Notes: generated by a model from the letters alone, not told the origin. Positions 16,741 through 26,407 are shown, counted from the stretch's first letter. The stretch is 64,000 nt of DNA from Cyclobacteriaceae bacterium (GCA_016787645.1 JAEUUF010000016.1:101956-165955), one strand, 5' to 3'. A program made the numbers and translations.

Positions 16741-17424
16741 TCCGGTCACAAACCGGTACCCGACGCCCTTGATGGTAACAATTTCAACAGCAGGATCTTC
16801 CCGTAAATAATCCCTGAGCTTCGTGATGTAGACATCCAGGTTTCGGGAATTGAAAAAAGAATCATCTCCCCACACCCGCATCAGGATATCTTTTCGTTGC
16901 ACAATGACATTCATATTCTCGGCAAGCACGGCCAGCAGCATGGCTTCGCGATGGGAAAGCTTTCGCACTGTGTCTCCCCGCTTCAACTCGTACCGATTTG
17001 GGTGAAATTCAAATTGACCAATGGTGATGTGCGATGCGCCAGCGACATCCGTCTTTTTGGAAAGCCGGAGGAGGTTGTTCACACGAACAATCAGCTCTTC
17101 CATGCTGAAGGGTTTGCGGAGGTAGTCGTTGCCCCCGGTCTCAAAGCCCTTCACAACATCCTCTGTCTGTGTTTTGGCGGTCACAAAAATGATGGGGACT
17201 TCCGGGTCGATGGATCGGATTTCCCGGGCAATGGTGTACCCGTCCTTGTTAGGGAGCATGATGTCCAGCACACAGATCTGGGGACGGCTCTGTCGAAATA
17301 CAGCTATGGCATCGTTGCCATCGTTTACCATATGAACGGCATAGTCCCGGCTTTCCAGGCTCTCCTTTACAATGCGCCCCAGGAAGGGCTCGTCTTCAAC
17401 GTAAAGAATCGTTATGCTCGCCAT
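16738..17424 (-). CDS. OmpR family response regulator
   Basis: A 228-residue two-component regulator. The receiver domain (1-120) has acidic residues at 10-12 (EDE), phosphoacceptor Asp54 (VLDIMLPNKDG), Thr in FVTAK and Lys in LRKPFS. A winged-helix DNA-binding domain of the OmpR/PhoB type follows (about 130-227, ending VTIKGVGYRFV). It follows the kinase gene with a one-base gap and is cotranscribed. TTAACC direct repeats at 18976-19012, spaced in whole helical turns, are the likely binding site in front of the divergent GLPGLI operon. Confidence 0.94.
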   Translation of the reverse strand: MASITILYVEDEPFLGRIVKESLESRDYAVHMVNDGNDAIAVFRQSRPQICVLDIMLPNKDGYTIAREIRSIDPEVPIIFVTAKTQTEDVVKGFETGGNDYLRKPFSMEELIVRVNNLLRLSKKTDVAGASHITIGQFEFHPNRYELKRGDTVRKLSHREAMLLAVLAENMNVIVQRKDILMRVWGDDSFFNSRNLDVYITKLRDYLREDPAVEIVTIKGVGYRFVTG

Positions 17425-17425
17425 G

Positions 17426-18919
17426 TCAGGACGGTTGCTTGGGTAGGATAATCGTGAAGGTGCTTCCCTGCCCCGGAACGCTCATCACCGAAATGGTTCC
17501 GCCGTGTTTTCTTACTACCTGGTCCACATAACTTAACCCGAGTCCGTATCCCTTAATGTTGTGGACATCACCTGAAGGCATGCGGAAGAACCGCTCGAAA
17601 ATCTTATCCTGGTATTCGGCCGGGATGCCCATGCCTTTGTCCGATACCGAAAGCTCCACCCTTGAAACCAGGTCCTTGATCGTCACTGCAATTTCAGGTT
17701 TCGAAGGGCTGTACTTCAGGGCGTTGTCAAGCAGGTTGTGTACCACATTGGTCAGGTGCAATGCACTTCCATGGACCGTGAAGTCGGACCCTTCCTTTTG
17801 TAGCGTGACCGTGGCGTTGGCTTTTTCCCAGACTAATTTCTGCGAACCCATTACCGCCGCAATCGCTTCCTCCAGGTCTACCGGCGCAAGATCAAATGAC
17901 ACCCCGTTCTCATCGAAAAGAGAAGTGGTTAATACTTTTTCAGTGAGCATCGAAAGCCGGGTCAATTCCAACTGCGCTATATCGAGGTATTCGGCGGTTA
18001 GTTTCGGATTATCAATGCCACGAAAATTCTTCAAAGCCTCGAGGGCGACGCTCACCGTCGCGATGGGCGTCTTCAGTTCATGCGTAATGTTACTGATGAA
18101 GTCGCTCTTGAGGGCCATCAACCGCTGTTGTGACCGGATGCTGCGGTACATGACGGCAAAGGAAAGAAAAGTGATCACGGTCAGAAAACATCCAAATAGA
18201 ATCTGGGGTGCAATTTCTTTCAGCAGAAGAGGCCTCACCCGGGTCATCACGGCAGAGTACCGCGACACCGGATCGACGCGCACCCACTCTGTTCTGAGTT
18301 CATTGCCCAGAAGGGGCCGATGATCATCCTGTCCTGACCGGTCACCAATCCAGATTCGGTTGATCGAACTACCTCCGTGATTCATGCGCGGAAATGGAGG
18401 CAAGCTGGTCACCCGCCGAATTTCAAAAGGCAAATCTTTACCATTTCTCCGCAGGGCTCTCGCAAAAGTTGATTTGACGCTGTCGAGGTTCAGTGAGTCA
18501 TTTCCGATACGTATAGTGAACCGGGAATTCTCCTTGAATTTCCCTTCACTGTATTGGGAAGCGATTGAGCGCAACAACAAACGGGTTGAATCTGGCGGCG
18601 CGTCGGATGAAACAAATACTTGTACCTGACCTTCCCTGCGCGGTGGAATGGAGTGACCCTTGGTACGGAGGGTGAAGGTGTCCAACTGTTGTGAAACAAG
18701 TATCCGTGAACTGTCCGGAGGGATGGCCTGGATGTTCTTCAAAAGGGCAGAATCACGGACGGCGAGTACAGCCTCGCGCAACAACCGGCTGGACTGCCCG
18801 CGGAAGTTATCATAGGCCTTTTCATAAGAGTTGCGAAGCCAGAATGCCTGCAAAGCCACCAGCAAGATCAAGCTGGTGCTCATCAGGGCGAGGGTAATGT
18901 AATTCCTGGGTGCCTTCAC
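17426..18919 (-). CDS. Sensor histidine kinase
   Basis: A 497-residue membrane kinase. Transmembrane helices lie near residues 8-28 and 235-260 and enclose a periplasmic sensor of about 200 residues with no recognised fold. The HisKA box SNITHELKTP holds the phosphoacceptor His. The N box (HNLLDNALKYS), G1 (DKGMGIP) and G2 (GYGLGLSYV) complete the ATPase domain. The start is the GTG at 18919 because no ATG precedes the membrane anchor in frame. Its neighbour on the divergent side encodes a GLPGLI and an outer-membrane barrel protein, so the signal may concern the envelope. Confidence 0.92.
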   Translation of the reverse strand: MKAPRNYITLALMSTSLILLVALQAFWLRNSYEKAYDNFRGQSSRLLREAVLAVRDSALLKNIQAIPPDSSRILVSQQLDTFTLRTKGHSIPPRREGQVQVFVSSDAPPDSTRLLLRSIASQYSEGKFKENSRFTIRIGNDSLNLDSVKSTFARALRRNGKDLPFEIRRVTSLPPFPRMNHGGSSINRIWIGDRSGQDDHRPLLGNELRTEWVRVDPVSRYSAVMTRVRPLLLKEIAPQILFGCFLTVITFLSFAVMYRSIRSQQRLMALKSDFISNITHELKTPIATVSVALEALKNFRGIDNPKLTAEYLDIAQLELTRLSMLTEKVLTTSLFDENGVSFDLAPVDLEEAIAAVMGSQKLVWEKANATVTLQKEGSDFTVHGSALHLTNVVHNLLDNALKYSPSKPEIAVTIKDLVSRVELSVSDKGMGIPAEYQDKIFERFFRMPSGDVHNIKGYGLGLSYVDQVVRKHGGTISVMSVPGQGSTFTIILPKQPS

Positions 18920-18975
18920 AATTTCCTTTCTGTCCTGGCAAAAGTAACGGCTTTGCTCTCTCCGGTGTTCACGGC

Positions 18976-19041
18976 TTAACCTTAATTAACCTTAGTTACA
19001 GAACTATTAACCGGCCCCGGTGCTCCTTAGCCGTAGATTTA
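18976..19041 (+). promoter_or_regulatory. Candidate response-regulator operator and promoter of the GLPGLI operon
   Basis: TTAACC occurs at 18976, 18986 and 19007. The first two belong to a perfect tandem of TTAACCTTA with a 10-base period, and the third is 21 bases further on. Direct repeats spaced one and two helical turns are typical of OmpR/PhoB-family sites. TAGATTTA (19034-19041) is a -7-like box 9 bases before the ATG at 19051. The site lies between the kinase gene and the divergent operon. Confidence 0.5.
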
Positions 19042-19050
19042 CACCAGAAC

Positions 19051-19836
19051 ATGCAACAAACCATGCTAACCTCGAAAATCATGAAAGGAATACTCGTTGT
19101 AATTGGCATCCTGGTCTCCATGGCAGCCGCCCAGGTTGTATTGGCCCAGGGCACGGATGGGGTGATCACCTATGAAGTGAAGGTTAATCTTCACCGTCGC
19201 ATTCCCCCCGGCCAGGAAGACCGCAAGGCCATGATCCCGGAATTCAGAACAACCAAGCAGCAATTGTTTTTCAATGTCAATGAGTCACTCTACAAACCGA
19301 TTATAGAAGACGAAGAGGAGGACATGGTGGCCGGTAGTGGCGGTGGCGGTGTGCGTATCCGCATGCAGCAACCTAATGATGAAGTCTACATCAACCCGGG
19401 TTCAAGCGCCGTGATCTCCAAGCGGGAATTCATGGGCAAAGATTACCTCATCCAGGATACACTCAAGATTTCTCCCTGGAAGCTGGGAACGGAAACCAAG
19501 GAAATCCAGGGCTACCCCTGCAAGATGGCTTGGTATGTTGATGAAAGACAGCCGGATCGTAAACTCGAAATTACGGCGTGGTACACGGACCAGTTGCGCC
19601 CCATGCTGGGTCCGGAGTTGTTCGGGTCTTTGCCCGGAACAGTGCTGGCCATCGATGTCAACAATGGCGAGCGGGTGATTGTTGCCCGACAAATCGAGAT
19701 GCGGGCCCTGAAGAAGAACGAAATGAAGATCCCTAACAGCGGACAAAAAGTGACACAGGCAGAGTTCCGCAAGATCGTAGATGAGACCATGAAGCAAATG
19801 GGTGGCGGGAATGGACGCATGATCATCCGCAATTAG
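19051..19836 (+). CDS. GLPGLI family protein
   Basis: A 261-residue exported protein of the GLPGLI family, which is confined to Bacteroidota. The hydrophobic segment GILVVIGILVSMAAAQVVLA is a signal peptide. DGVITYEVKVNLHRR and the later YPCKMAWYVDE...ITAWYTDQLRPMLGPELFGSLPGTVLAIDVNNGE carry the family pattern (the name comes from a GLPG-L-I motif, here SLPGTVLAI). In-frame ATGs at 19051, 19063 and 19081 are all possible. The first is chosen because it lies just behind the -7-like box. Function is unknown. It probably acts with the outer-membrane barrel gene 45 bases downstream. Confidence 0.85.
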   Translation: MQQTMLTSKIMKGILVVIGILVSMAAAQVVLAQGTDGVITYEVKVNLHRRIPPGQEDRKAMIPEFRTTKQQLFFNVNESLYKPIIEDEEEDMVAGSGGGGVRIRMQQPNDEVYINPGSSAVISKREFMGKDYLIQDTLKISPWKLGTETKEIQGYPCKMAWYVDERQPDRKLEITAWYTDQLRPMLGPELFGSLPGTVLAIDVNNGERVIVARQIEMRALKKNEMKIPNSGQKVTQAEFRKIVDETMKQMGGGNGRMIIRN

Positions 19837-19881
19837 ATAATCCTCCCCGGGCATATTAGTTGAATCGTTAACCCACTTGCG

Positions 19882-22689
19882 ATGACCAGGATACTCTTGT
19901 CTGTATTTTTTGCGCTGGCTGTGTTGTCCAGCTCCGCCCAGAAATTCACCTTGCGCGGTCAGGCTGTCGACACGGTGAGCAGCCCCATGCCCTCGGCTAC
20001 CGTGATGTTGCTACAGGCGAAAGACTCCGCCTTGGTGAGTTTTGCGGCCACCGACCGCCAAGGCAACTTCGAATTAAAGAACATCAATCGTGGGGAATAT
20101 CAATTGAAGATCACGTTCGTAGGCTATGCCTCAGCCATCAAGGAAATCAAGTCGTCTGATTTTGTAACACCGGTCATGGAACTTGGACTTTTGCGCCTGG
20201 AGCCTGTGTCAAAGGAACTGGACGCGCTGGTCATCAAGGGCGAGAAGGCACCCGTTACGGTAAAACGGGATACGATTGAATTCAATGCAGGCTCGTTCAA
20301 AACAAAGACGAATGCCAACGTAGAAGACCTGCTGAAGCGAATGCCGGGTATTGAAGTGGAAACAGACGGATCGATCAAGGCCCAGGGAGAGCAAGTGCAA
20401 CGCGTAATGGTGGATGGCCGCGAGTTCTTCGGCCGTGATCCCAAACTGGCCACCCGTAATCTCCCGGCCGACGCCGTGGACAAGGTCCAGGTGTTTGACA
20501 AGAAATCGGACCAGGCGGTATTCACGGGTATTGAAGACGGTCAGCGCGAGAAGACGATTAATCTTGAATTAAAGGAAGAGAAACGGAAAGGAGCTTTTGG
20601 AAACCTGATGGGTGGATTGGGAACAGAAGAACGCTTCCAGGCGAAAGGCAGTGTCAACAAATTCACGAAGGGGGAACAACTTTCGTTCCTGGGGATGGGC
20701 AACAATATCAATGAGCAGGGCTTCTCCATGGATGACTACATGAACTTCTCAGGGGGCTCCCAGCAGATGATGGGCGGGGGCGGCCGGATGACGATCCAAC
20801 TGGACGGCAACAACCAGAATGGCGTGCCACTCAATTTCGGCGGCCGGCAAAACGGAATTGTTACCAACTACGCGGGCGGGATCAACACCAACCAGGATTT
20901 TGGCACGAAGTCAAAAATGAACGCCAGTTATTTCTACAATAACCTGAACCAAAACATCAGCCAGGTCCTGAACCGAATCAACTACCTTCCCAACGGCAGC
21001 TATGATTTCAACCAGGCTAGCCGGCAGGTAAATCAAAATGATAATCACCGCGCCAACCTCACGCTCGACCAACAACTGGACTCGGCGAATTCATTCAAAT
21101 TCATGGCCAGCGCGACCCTTACCAACAGCGAGCAGTCGATTCAGAGCAAGAGCCAGACCATGAACGTCAGCGGCGGGTTGCAGAATGAAAGTATCAGGGA
21201 CAGCTACAGCAAAGGAAGTGGAACCAACCTGAATTCAAGCCTGCTGTTCCGTCACCGGTTCCCCAAAAAGGGACGGACGCTTTCTGCCACACTTACCCTG
21301 GGGTTGAGCCAAACTACTTCGAACGGTTCGCTCAGGTCGGACAATGATTTCTATTCGACCATTCCAACTGAGAAAATTATCGAACAGACCAACACCCAAA
21401 AGAATGAGAGTCAAACCTACGGAGCACAGTTTTCATACACAGAACCGCTGGGAAATCGAAAATACCTGGAGGCGAATTACTCGATTCGAACAAACCTGAA
21501 TGATGTGATCCGGGACGTATACAATGTGAATTCCGGTGTACCGATCTATAACGATACGCTGAGCAACCGGTACAAAAGCAATTATCTGTACAATCGCCCG
21601 GGGATCAACCTGCGCATGAATCGGCAGAAATTCAATGTGACCGTTGGCGCAAGCTACCAGCATACCCGTCTGAAGGGTGACCTGCTGCTGCGGGATACCA
21701 CGATCGACCGGACGTTTGAAAACATCCTGCCGCAAGCCCACTTCAACTACGATTTCACCAGCTTCAAACATTTCCGCCTGGATTATGAGACGGCTATGCA
21801 GGAACCGACTATTCAACAGTTGCAGCCGGTGATCGATAACAGTGATCCATTAAACCTGTCGTCTGGAAACCCCAACCTGAAGCCCGGGTTTAGTCACACG
21901 CTCCGGTTGAACTATACCCAGTTTGATCCGGCATCCAACATTGGCTTTTTCGCCTTCCTGACGTCAATGTACACCACAAACGCGATTACCTATTCGCAAT
22001 CAGTTGATCCGGAAACACTTGTAAGGCTCACTGTGCCCGTCAACGTGGCGGATAACATGCGCATCAACGGTAATTTCAATTTTGGATTCCCCATCCGCGC
22101 CATCAGCAGCCGGATCAGCCTGGGTCCGACTTTTACCTACAACCGCGGAATCACCCTCATCAACCTCAAGGAAAACCGCTCTGACCAGCGCACCTATGGG
22201 GGCACCATACGCTATGACTATACCTTCAAGGAAGTGCTTACCCTCGGGCTCAGTGCGAACCTTAGCCAGAACAAAACAGAATACAGTTTTAACACTGCGC
22301 AAAATCAACAATACCTGAATGAAACTTATTCTTCAGAACTGAACATCAATTTCCTGAAGAACTATGCTTTTAATACCACGTTTGATTTTTATCATTACCG
22401 AAGCCAGACGACCGGCTTTGACCAGACTATTCCGCTGTTGAACCTTTCGGTGTCACGGTTCTTGCTGAAAAACAATGTAGGCGAACTCAAGTTAGGTGTG
22501 GTCAATGCGCTGGACAAGAGTATGAGTGTGAGTCAATCGGCCACGAGCAACTACCTTCAACAGGAGACGATGAACAACCTGGGCCGGTATTATATGGTGA
22601 GCTTCACCTACGTCCTCAATAAGCAACTCAATCCCATGGGCGGAGGCCGCGGAGGACGGCGGGGCATGCGCATGATGATGAACAACTAG
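19882..22689 (+). CDS. Outer-membrane beta-barrel protein with carboxypeptidase-regulatory-like domain
   Basis: A 935-residue protein with a signal peptide (1-19), a CarboxypepD_reg-like beta-sandwich (about 20-105), a plug-like domain (about 120-230, starting DTIEFNAGSFKTKTNANVEDLLKRMPGIEV) and a large C-terminal barrel of the TonB-dependent-receptor-like type. The C-terminus is glycine/arginine/methionine rich (GGRGGRRGMRMMMNN), which is unusual for a barrel. It is paired with GLPGLI and probably controlled by the divergent two-component system. The substrate is unknown. Peptide or metal handling are only guesses. Confidence 0.87.
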   Translation: MTRILLSVFFALAVLSSSAQKFTLRGQAVDTVSSPMPSATVMLLQAKDSALVSFAATDRQGNFELKNINRGEYQLKITFVGYASAIKEIKSSDFVTPVMELGLLRLEPVSKELDALVIKGEKAPVTVKRDTIEFNAGSFKTKTNANVEDLLKRMPGIEVETDGSIKAQGEQVQRVMVDGREFFGRDPKLATRNLPADAVDKVQVFDKKSDQAVFTGIEDGQREKTINLELKEEKRKGAFGNLMGGLGTEERFQAKGSVNKFTKGEQLSFLGMGNNINEQGFSMDDYMNFSGGSQQMMGGGGRMTIQLDGNNQNGVPLNFGGRQNGIVTNYAGGINTNQDFGTKSKMNASYFYNNLNQNISQVLNRINYLPNGSYDFNQASRQVNQNDNHRANLTLDQQLDSANSFKFMASATLTNSEQSIQSKSQTMNVSGGLQNESIRDSYSKGSGTNLNSSLLFRHRFPKKGRTLSATLTLGLSQTTSNGSLRSDNDFYSTIPTEKIIEQTNTQKNESQTYGAQFSYTEPLGNRKYLEANYSIRTNLNDVIRDVYNVNSGVPIYNDTLSNRYKSNYLYNRPGINLRMNRQKFNVTVGASYQHTRLKGDLLLRDTTIDRTFENILPQAHFNYDFTSFKHFRLDYETAMQEPTIQQLQPVIDNSDPLNLSSGNPNLKPGFSHTLRLNYTQFDPASNIGFFAFLTSMYTTNAITYSQSVDPETLVRLTVPVNVADNMRINGNFNFGFPIRAISSRISLGPTFTYNRGITLINLKENRSDQRTYGGTIRYDYTFKEVLTLGLSANLSQNKTEYSFNTAQNQQYLNETYSSELNINFLKNYAFNTTFDFYHYRSQTTGFDQTIPLLNLSVSRFLLKNNVGELKLGVVNALDKSMSVSQSATSNYLQQETMNNLGRYYMVSFTYVLNKQLNPMGGGRGGRRGMRMMMNN

Positions 22690-22725
22690 CCTTCCAGAAA
22701 GCAAGGGAAGAAGGAGGCGGATGGT

Positions 22726-22733
22726 TACCTTTG
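22726..22733 (+). promoter_or_regulatory. -7 promoter box of the GDPD gene
   Basis: TACCTTTG fits TAnnTTTG. It ends 4 bases before the ATG at 22738, so the predicted transcript would start at or next to the start codon. No clear -33 TTG was seen. Confidence 0.4.
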
Positions 22734-22737
22734 AGGT

Positions 22738-23655
22738 ATGCATCGCTGCCTTCTTCTTTTTCTTTTGTTGGCAAGTTCACTTGTGACCATGGCTCAAAGC
22801 CAGGTGTACACACCCAAGTTTGATGTCCAGGGACACCGAGGCTGCCGTGGCCTCAGACCGGAAAACACCATTCCTGCCTTTCTCCTGGGGCTCGATTCCG
22901 GGGTTACTACCCTGGAGATGGATGTGGTGATTACCCGTGACCGGCAGGTAGTAGTCTCCCATGAACCCTGGATGTCAGGATCCATTTGTTTGGATCCGGG
23001 AGGAAACGAGATTGCGATCAAGGACTCCCTGAAGCATAATATTTTTTCGCTCTCTTACGACCAGGTTCGTAGCTACGATTGCGGTTCAAAGGGCAACGAA
23101 CGTTTCCCCGAGCAGTTGAAGATGTCAGCCTATAAGCCGCTCTTGAAAGATGTAATCGTCGCCGTCGAAAATCATATCAAGAACCATACGAAGTACGAGG
23201 TTGATTATAACATTGAAATAAAGAGTGATAAACATAGCGATAACAAGTTCCACCCCAAACCGGAAGAGTTTTCAAAGCTGGTTTACGACCTCGTGGATCA
23301 ATACCTCCCGATGGACCGCGTGGTCATACAATCGTTTGACTTTCGGGTGTTGAAGTACTGGCATAAGGAATATCCACAGATACGACTCGCCGCGTTGGTA
23401 GAAAACAAAAAAAACCTCCAGGAGAACCTGAATGAGCTGGGATTTACACCCTCGATCTATAGCCCCTACTATAAGTTGGTGAATGAAGAAATGGTGAAGG
23501 GTTGCCATCAAAAGAAGATACGGCTTATACCGTGGACCGTGAACGATGAGCGGGAAATGCTGGCGTTAAAAGGCCTGGGGGTGGATGGATTCATCACCGA
23601 TTATCCTGACCGGGCCGCCAAGTATGAAATGACGCTGAAGATTGAACGCAAATAG
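22738..23655 (+). CDS. Exported glycerophosphodiester phosphodiesterase family protein
   Basis: A 305-residue protein with a signal peptide (about 1-19, ending VTMAQ). The GDPD catalytic pattern is clear: GHRGCRGLRPENT with the first His/Arg/Glu, EMDVV with the metal acids, and SHEPW with the second His. The C-terminal VNDEREMLALKGLGVDGFITDYPD is the typical end of the TIM barrel. It should hydrolyse glycerophosphodiesters to glycerol-3-phosphate in the periplasm. An insertion of about 60 residues (100-160) separates the motifs. Confidence 0.92.
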   Translation: MHRCLLLFLLLASSLVTMAQSQVYTPKFDVQGHRGCRGLRPENTIPAFLLGLDSGVTTLEMDVVITRDRQVVVSHEPWMSGSICLDPGGNEIAIKDSLKHNIFSLSYDQVRSYDCGSKGNERFPEQLKMSAYKPLLKDVIVAVENHIKNHTKYEVDYNIEIKSDKHSDNKFHPKPEEFSKLVYDLVDQYLPMDRVVIQSFDFRVLKYWHKEYPQIRLAALVENKKNLQENLNELGFTPSIYSPYYKLVNEEMVKGCHQKKIRLIPWTVNDEREMLALKGLGVDGFITDYPDRAAKYEMTLKIERK

Positions 23656-23701
23656 ACCAAGGATAAAAGAGTTTGAAGATTCGGTGATGGCTGCTTTTCT
23701 C

Positions 23702-23709
23702 TATTTTTG
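23702..23709 (+). promoter_or_regulatory. -7 promoter box of the adenosine kinase gene
   Basis: TATTTTTG matches TAnnTTTG, 18 bases before the ATG at 23728. A TTTG lies at 23672-23675, but its 26-base spacing is longer than usual. Confidence 0.35.
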
Positions 23710-23727
23710 ACCCCTTAATCAATACGT

Positions 23728-24720
23728 ATGAAGTACGACGTTTATGGCATAGGCAATGCGATCGTGGATATTGTCACCGAAGTGGACATTGATTTCTTTC
23801 AACGCAACAATGTGGAGAAAGGAGTGATGACACTTGTTGATGAGAAGCGGCAGCTTGAGCTCATGAAGGCCATTGACATGCATCGCAGCAAGATGTCAGG
23901 CGGAGGGTCTGCCGGTAACACGGTAGTGGCGATCAACCAGTTGGGAGGAAGGTCGTATTATTCCTGCCTCGTTGCCCATGATGACCTTGGGCATTTCTTT
24001 CTCAAAGACCTCGACCGTAATGGTGTTCATACCAACCTGAAGTTCGAAGATTGCCCCCCGGGCCACACCGGCAGATGCCTGGTAATGACTTCACCCGACG
24101 CACAGCGAACCATGAATACGTTTCTTGGAGTGAGTTCCTTTCTTTCACCCAAACACCTGAATGAGGACGCTATCAAAAACTCAACGTATGTGTACCTGGA
24201 GGGCTACCTCGTATCAAGCCCGAAAGGACTGGAGGCTATGATCGAGGCGAAGAAGATCGCCGAGCAAAATAAAATCAATGTGGCCCTCACGTTCAGCGAC
24301 CCGAGCATGACCAAGTACTTCTCAAAACAAATGGAAGAGATTGTTGGCGCATCGGTTGATCTGCTGTTCTGCAACGAAGAAGAAGCCATGATCTTCACCG
24401 GCACCGACTTCATTTCGGATGCCCGTGAAAAACTCAGGACGGTAGCCAAGCGATTTGCCATCACGCTCGGCGCCAACGGTGCCCTCATCTTTGATGGCGA
24501 TACTTACATTGAAATCGAGCCCTATCGCGTTCGCGCCATTGACACCAACGGGGCCGGTGATATGTTTGCCGGCGCATTCATGTATGGCATTACCCATCAT
24601 CACAGTTATGCCGAGGCGGGAAAACTGGCGTCGCTGGCTTCTTCAAGGGTCGTACAGCAGTGGGGCCCGCGCATGCAGCCGGACGAAGTAAAGAAAGTAT
24701 TGGGAGACCTTGTACAGTAA
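23728..24720 (+). CDS. Adenosine kinase (PfkB family)
   Basis: A 330-residue ribokinase-fold sugar/nucleoside kinase. MKYDVYGIGNAIVDI and SGGGSAGNT (about 57-65) are the substrate-binding elements, and DTNGAGDMFAGAF (about 273-285) is the PfkB signature 2 with the catalytic Asp. Sequence style and length match the adenosine kinase-like branch common in Bacteroidota, which phosphorylates adenosine to AMP in purine salvage. Exact substrate preference cannot be proven from sequence. A small exported protein gene begins one base after its stop. Confidence 0.9.
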   Translation: MKYDVYGIGNAIVDIVTEVDIDFFQRNNVEKGVMTLVDEKRQLELMKAIDMHRSKMSGGGSAGNTVVAINQLGGRSYYSCLVAHDDLGHFFLKDLDRNGVHTNLKFEDCPPGHTGRCLVMTSPDAQRTMNTFLGVSSFLSPKHLNEDAIKNSTYVYLEGYLVSSPKGLEAMIEAKKIAEQNKINVALTFSDPSMTKYFSKQMEEIVGASVDLLFCNEEEAMIFTGTDFISDAREKLRTVAKRFAITLGANGALIFDGDTYIEIEPYRVRAIDTNGAGDMFAGAFMYGITHHHSYAEAGKLASLASSRVVQQWGPRMQPDEVKKVLGDLVQ

Positions 24721-24721
24721 G

Positions 24722-25156
24722 ATGAAGCTATCCCTCCTGGTATCGCTGGTGATTCTTTCCATATCCTGCCTGGCGCAGGAGAAGACGCCCCAGAAACTAA
24801 TCGCTGCATGGGAAAAATCCTGGAATACCTATGACCTGGATGAGGTTGGGCGGTTGTTTGTCAACGATTCTTCTGTGACTTATTTCTCTTCGGAACGAGC
24901 CGGATTGATTCATGGCATTGACTCCCTGCTGAAGCACCACCGGTCGTTCGGGTTTATCCCCGGGGGTAAGTCATCAGCCAATCGGCTATGGCTCACCGGG
25001 ACAAGGTACCTTCCTTCGGCCGTGACCGCCACCTGGCACTTCCAACGCCCAGATGGCCCTGAGCAACGTGGGCCGGTCACCTTTATTCTTAAGTCGGTTC
25101 CGGGTGGCAAACGCATCGCCCACGCCCATTTTTCGAATGACCCGAAAGGGCGGTAA
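24722..25156 (+). CDS. Exported SnoaL-like/DUF4440-type protein
   Basis: A 144-residue protein. An ATG at 24722, right after the adenosine kinase stop, gives a signal peptide (MKLSLLVSLVILSISCLAQ). A TTG-initiated longer form is less likely. The mature part has the NTF2-like cone-fold pattern: W..SWNTYDLDEVGRLFVNDSSVTYFSSER, then IHGIDSLLKHH, then WHFQRPDG. Such proteins bind small ligands or act as enzymes or accessory folds. The role here is unknown. Confidence 0.8.
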   Translation: MKLSLLVSLVILSISCLAQEKTPQKLIAAWEKSWNTYDLDEVGRLFVNDSSVTYFSSERAGLIHGIDSLLKHHRSFGFIPGGKSSANRLWLTGTRYLPSAVTATWHFQRPDGPEQRGPVTFILKSVPGGKRIAHAHFSNDPKGR

Positions 25157-25168
25157 CTTTAGGTATTC

Positions 25169-26407
25169 ATGATTGATTTCTCCTCGTTTACGCTTGACAA
25201 CGGACTGACCGTGCTGGTTCACGAAGATCATTCGGTGGACATTGCGGTGATGAACATTCTCTATGATGTAGGATCCCGTGACGAGCGGCCTGACAAGACC
25301 GGATTTGCGCACCTCTTTGAACACCTGATGTTCGGCGGATCCAAAAATATTCCCAATTACGACGAACCGCTCCAGCGAGTTGGTGGAGAAAACAATGCGT
25401 TCACCAATACCGATATCACGAATTATTACCTCACGTTGCCCGCTTCCAACCTGGAGACTGGCTTTTGGCTGGAGAGTGATCGCATGCTGAGTTTATCCTT
25501 CGACCCGGAAGTACTTAACGTTCAACGCAACGTGGTGGTCGAAGAATTCAGGCAGCGCTACCTTAACCAGCCTTACGGCGATGTCTGGCTTAAACTCCGT
25601 CCGCTGGCCTATACTGTGCATCCTTACCAGTGGGCTACAATCGGCAAGGAGATTTCACACATTGAAAATGCTTCATTGGAAGACGTCCGTGATTTTTTCT
25701 TCCGGTTCTACCTGCCCTCCAATGCCATCCTCGTGGTTGCCGGCAAGGTGACGAAGAATCAAGTAAAGTCACTGGCGGAAAAATGGTTTGGACCAATTCC
25801 CGGGGGTCAGCGGCCTAAACGCAATTTACCCCAGGAGCCAAAGCAGGCGGCTCGCCGCGAGCTTCGGGTGCAGGCAAAAGTTCCTGCACACGCCCTGTAC
25901 AAGTCCTTTCATATGCCTGGCCGCTTCAGTGAGGATTATTACGCAGCCGATTTGTTGACCGATGTGCTCGGACGCGGTGAGTCAAGCCGGCTGTATCGCC
26001 AACTGGTTAAGGAAAAGGAGATCTTCACTTCGATCTCGTCCTTCGGTATGGGTTCATTGGACCCCGGTTTGGTAGTGGTCAGCGGCCGGCTCCAGGAGGG
26101 GAGGTCATTTGAAGAGGCTGAGCGTGCGGTGGATGAAATCCTGGCGTCGGTTGTGGAGGAGGATATCAGCGACGAAGAACTGGAGAAGGTGAAGAACCAG
26201 GCCGAATCCACGCTTGAATTCGGCGAAGTCGAGGTGATGAATCGCGCGATGAACCTGGCTTTCTCCGCGCTTTCCGGTGATCCGAATCACGTTAACCAGG
26301 AGGCTTCACGCATCGCGGCGGTTACGAAAGTGGATATTCGCCGTATGGCCGGTGAAATTCTCCGTGAGGAAAATTCAAGCGTACTCTATTACGAGGCAAC
26401 ATCCTGA
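25169..26407 (+). CDS. M16 family zinc metallopeptidase
   Basis: A 412-residue pitrilysin-type peptidase. The inverted zinc motif HxxEH is at His48, Glu51 and His52 (AHLFEHLMFGG), with the distal Glu at about 125-126 (NVVVEEFRQR). The second, non-catalytic half is present (about 210-405), so this is a complete small M16 subunit, as in mitochondrial processing peptidase-like or PqqL-like proteins. There is no signal peptide, so it is probably cytosolic. A TAACTTTA box sits 7 bases before the ATG. It stands 6 bases upstream of ispF and may be cotranscribed. Confidence 0.92.
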   Translation: MIDFSSFTLDNGLTVLVHEDHSVDIAVMNILYDVGSRDERPDKTGFAHLFEHLMFGGSKNIPNYDEPLQRVGGENNAFTNTDITNYYLTLPASNLETGFWLESDRMLSLSFDPEVLNVQRNVVVEEFRQRYLNQPYGDVWLKLRPLAYTVHPYQWATIGKEISHIENASLEDVRDFFFRFYLPSNAILVVAGKVTKNQVKSLAEKWFGPIPGGQRPKRNLPQEPKQAARRELRVQAKVPAHALYKSFHMPGRFSEDYYAADLLTDVLGRGESSRLYRQLVKEKEIFTSISSFGMGSLDPGLVVVSGRLQEGRSFEEAERAVDEILASVVEEDISDEELEKVKNQAESTLEFGEVEVMNRAMNLAFSALSGDPNHVNQEASRIAAVTKVDIRRMAGEILREENSSVLYYEATS

